Part shown: positions 5,652 through 6,425 of the stretch, piece after piece
Position numbering within the stretch: the first letter of the stretch is position 1
Layout of the letters: the number at the start of each line of letters is the position of its first letter
Source: Desulfobacteraceae bacterium 4572_19
Lineage (GTDB): Bacteria; Desulfobacterota; Desulfobacteria; Desulfobacterales; NBLS01
NCBI GenBank assembly: GCA_002084385.1
Contig: NBLS01000054.1
Span: forward strand, 1 to 6,425
Direction: 5' to 3'
Length of the DNA stretch: 6,425 nt
The notes under the pieces: model-generated
What the model was told of the DNA's origin: nothing
What the model saw: the letters and a program-made list of their open reading frames with translations, nothing else
Database searches by the model: none
Made by a program: the position numbers and the translations under genes

Positions 5652-5928
5652 AATGGTTTAAATTCCCGTAACCGTTCACGACCAAGAAATGTGATTTTTC
5701 GGTAATCTCATATTTGTAAGCGTTCACAAGTGCCTTATATTCGCATAAACAGCTTGGCATATAATAGCACAGATAATGATAGTATTACAAACAACCAAAT
5801 GCCCATTAAACACATTTGATATTCGTAACATAATTATCAAATTACTTAAAATATTTTTTCATAACCAAATGCCCATTAAACACATTTGATATTCGTAACA
5901 TAATTATCAAATTACTTAAAATATTTTT
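5652..5928. other. Gene-free stretch between kinase start and transpeptidase end
   Basis: This interval contains 16 bp of kinase leader with no strong ribosome-binding site, a full repeat-family copy (5668-5760), about 30 bp of AT-rich DNA and then most of a 70-bp perfect tandem duplication. I find no clear kinase promoter, so either the repeat itself or the AT-rich DNA beyond it must supply one, or the gene is read from further upstream. No coding region is evident. Confidence 0.6.
5668..5760 (-). repeat. Interspersed repeat, copy C (full length, minus orientation)
   Basis: Read on the minus strand this is the same 93-bp unit as at 2152-2244. Module one is plus-strand 5716-5760, containing TATTCGCATAAACAGCTTG. 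Module two is plus-strand 5668-5715, ending at GTAACCGTTCAC, the complement of GTGAACGGTTAC. The hairpin stem has one change (AAATATGA instead of AAATGTGA). The element stops 16 bp before the kinase start codon, so it could contain or displace that gene's promoter. Confidence 0.85.
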
Positions 5929-5932
5929 TCAT
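5793..5932. repeat. 70-bp perfect tandem duplication
   Basis: Positions 5793-5862 and 5863-5932 are identical over 70 bp; each copy starts AACCAAATGCCC and ends ATATTTTTTCAT. The right copy overlaps the stop codon of the transpeptidase ORF (5929-5931). The left copy therefore repeats the 3' flank of that gene, including an ATG followed by a run of A that, on the minus strand, reads the ancestral protein end. With no divergence between copies, the event is recent or an assembly artefact. Confidence 0.95.
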
Positions 5933-5937
5933 TTCAT
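5928..5937. repeat. 5-bp tandem duplication at the transpeptidase C-terminus
   Basis: TTCAT occurs twice in a row (5928-5932 and 5933-5937). On the coding (minus) strand this is ATGAA-ATGAA. It creates a premature TGA; with one copy the frame would run on as MIMKKYFK and then stop. Confidence 0.7.
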
Positions 5938-6425
5938 TATCATACGACCATACCTACTTGCTCTGACTCCAATATACTTACCATGTCCAACGACAACTGC
6001 AACAGCAAGTTTTTTTGATCCTTTTTTTTCTTCTGCAAAACCTACAAACCAGTCAAACTTAATATTTCGTGCAGTATTAAATATAGATCCTGTTTTTCCT
6101 CCTATACTAAGTTTGGATAGAGTAGAATCTCTTTTATATCCTCTAAAAGATTTTCGACTGGTTCCTGATGCTATTGTTGCATTCATCATTTTTTTTATCT
6201 CTTTTGCAGTTGATGCCTTCATGGTGCGATTAAGAACAGTTTTTTTATTGTGGTACAATTGTATGCCGTTTTTATCTTTTACGCTTTTAATAATAGTTGG
6301 CTCTACCATTACTCCGCCATTTACTATTGTACCTGCAATTAAAGCTCCAAACAAAGGTGATATTTTAGTTTTTCTGTTAAAACCACATGCAATTTCAGCC
6401 CAATGGTATGGTTCTTTTGAAATTA
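5929..6425 (-). CDS. Penicillin-binding protein transpeptidase, C-terminal part
   Basis: The C-terminal 164 residues of a serine DD-transpeptidase domain, which cross-links peptidoglycan in the periplasm and is the target of beta-lactams. The frame is open to the right edge of the window, so the gene continues beyond it; the catalytic SxxK and SxN motifs must lie there. Visible landmarks are WAEIACGFNR (8-17), ISPLFGALIAGTIVNGGVMV (21-40, the usual 'ISPLhgALLA...NGGvmmeP' stretch), the KTG box in SIGGKTGS (106-113), DWFVGFAEE (124-132) and KLAVAVVVGHGKYIG (138-152). It ends at RYGRMIMK. Relatives usually continue a few residues with an aromatic tail. Removing a 5-bp duplication at 5928-5937 would restore such a tail (KKYFK), so the present end is slightly shortened, with probably little effect on catalysis. 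I cannot name the PBP class from this part. Confidence 0.85.
   Translation of the reverse strand, partial: ISKEPYHWAEIACGFNRKTKISPLFGALIAGTIVNGGVMVEPTIIKSVKDKNGIQLYHNKKTVLNRTMKASTAKEIKKMMNATIASGTSRKSFRGYKRDSTLSKLSIGGKTGSIFNTARNIKFDWFVGFAEEKKGSKKLAVAVVVGHGKYIGVRASRYGRMIMK

Noticed and set aside
2090..5760. CRISPR array made of the repeated 12-mers
   Set aside because: The repeats are few, irregularly spaced and in both orientations, and the DNA between the 12-mers is itself conserved rather than unique spacers.
3395..5760. Complete insertion sequence or composite transposon
   Set aside because: No transposase or recombinase is encoded between the inverted repeat copies and I see no target-site duplication. 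Only a passive or recombination-based cassette remains possible.

Overview
The window is AT-rich (roughly one third G+C by eye) and bacterial. The receptor signalling domain, the Cache/PAS/receiver hybrid kinase and the hydrophobic, lysine-rich protein style all resemble Desulfobacterota (Desulfobacterales-like, low-GC) proteins. That placement is an inference from protein style; no rRNA or other marker gene is present. I see no tRNA, rRNA, CRISPR array or complete insertion sequence.

Layout from left to right. Positions 1-152 are a leader with a perfect hairpin, a TATAAT box and a ribosome-binding site. Positions 153-2021 (+) are a methyl-accepting chemotaxis receptor gene that is broken. 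A 13-bp tandem duplication in the first membrane segment shifts the frame, and the distal part of the periplasmic dCache domain is lost at a second frame break. The TM2-HAMP-signalling half stays open. Positions 2022-2552 hold no recognisable gene but carry a long hairpin that is part of a repeat family. Positions 2553-3175 (-) are a vapBC-type antitoxin/toxin pair with overlapping stop and start. Positions 3176-3497 hold a candidate promoter for that pair, a perfect 12-bp hairpin that buries a strong Shine-Dalgarno ahead of a 7-codon ORF, and a second copy of the repeat. Positions 3498-5651 (-) are an intact membrane-bound hybrid histidine kinase (Cache-PAS-HisKA-HATPase-receiver). Positions 5652-5928 hold a third copy of the repeat, in opposite orientation, and most of a perfect 70-bp tandem duplication. 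Positions 5929-6425 (-) are the C-terminal part of a penicillin-binding transpeptidase with its KTG box, whose last residues have been altered by a 5-bp duplication.

Two themes stand out. First, a modular interspersed repeat of about 93 bp (a 45-nt arm plus a 48-nt hairpin module bounded by near-identical GTGAACGSTTAC 12-mers) occurs three times. Two copies bracket the kinase gene as inverted repeats, each with the same end facing the gene. Second, three perfect tandem duplications (13, 70 and 5 bp) occur, and two of them change reading frames. This suggests replication slippage or ongoing gene decay, or else an assembly or amplification artefact that should be checked in reads.

Functionally the window mixes environmental sensing (a dead chemoreceptor and a live orphan kinase), a stabilising or stress toxin-antitoxin pair, and cell-wall synthesis. 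The genes do not form one operon. The repeats and gene remnants point to an accessory, rearranged region.
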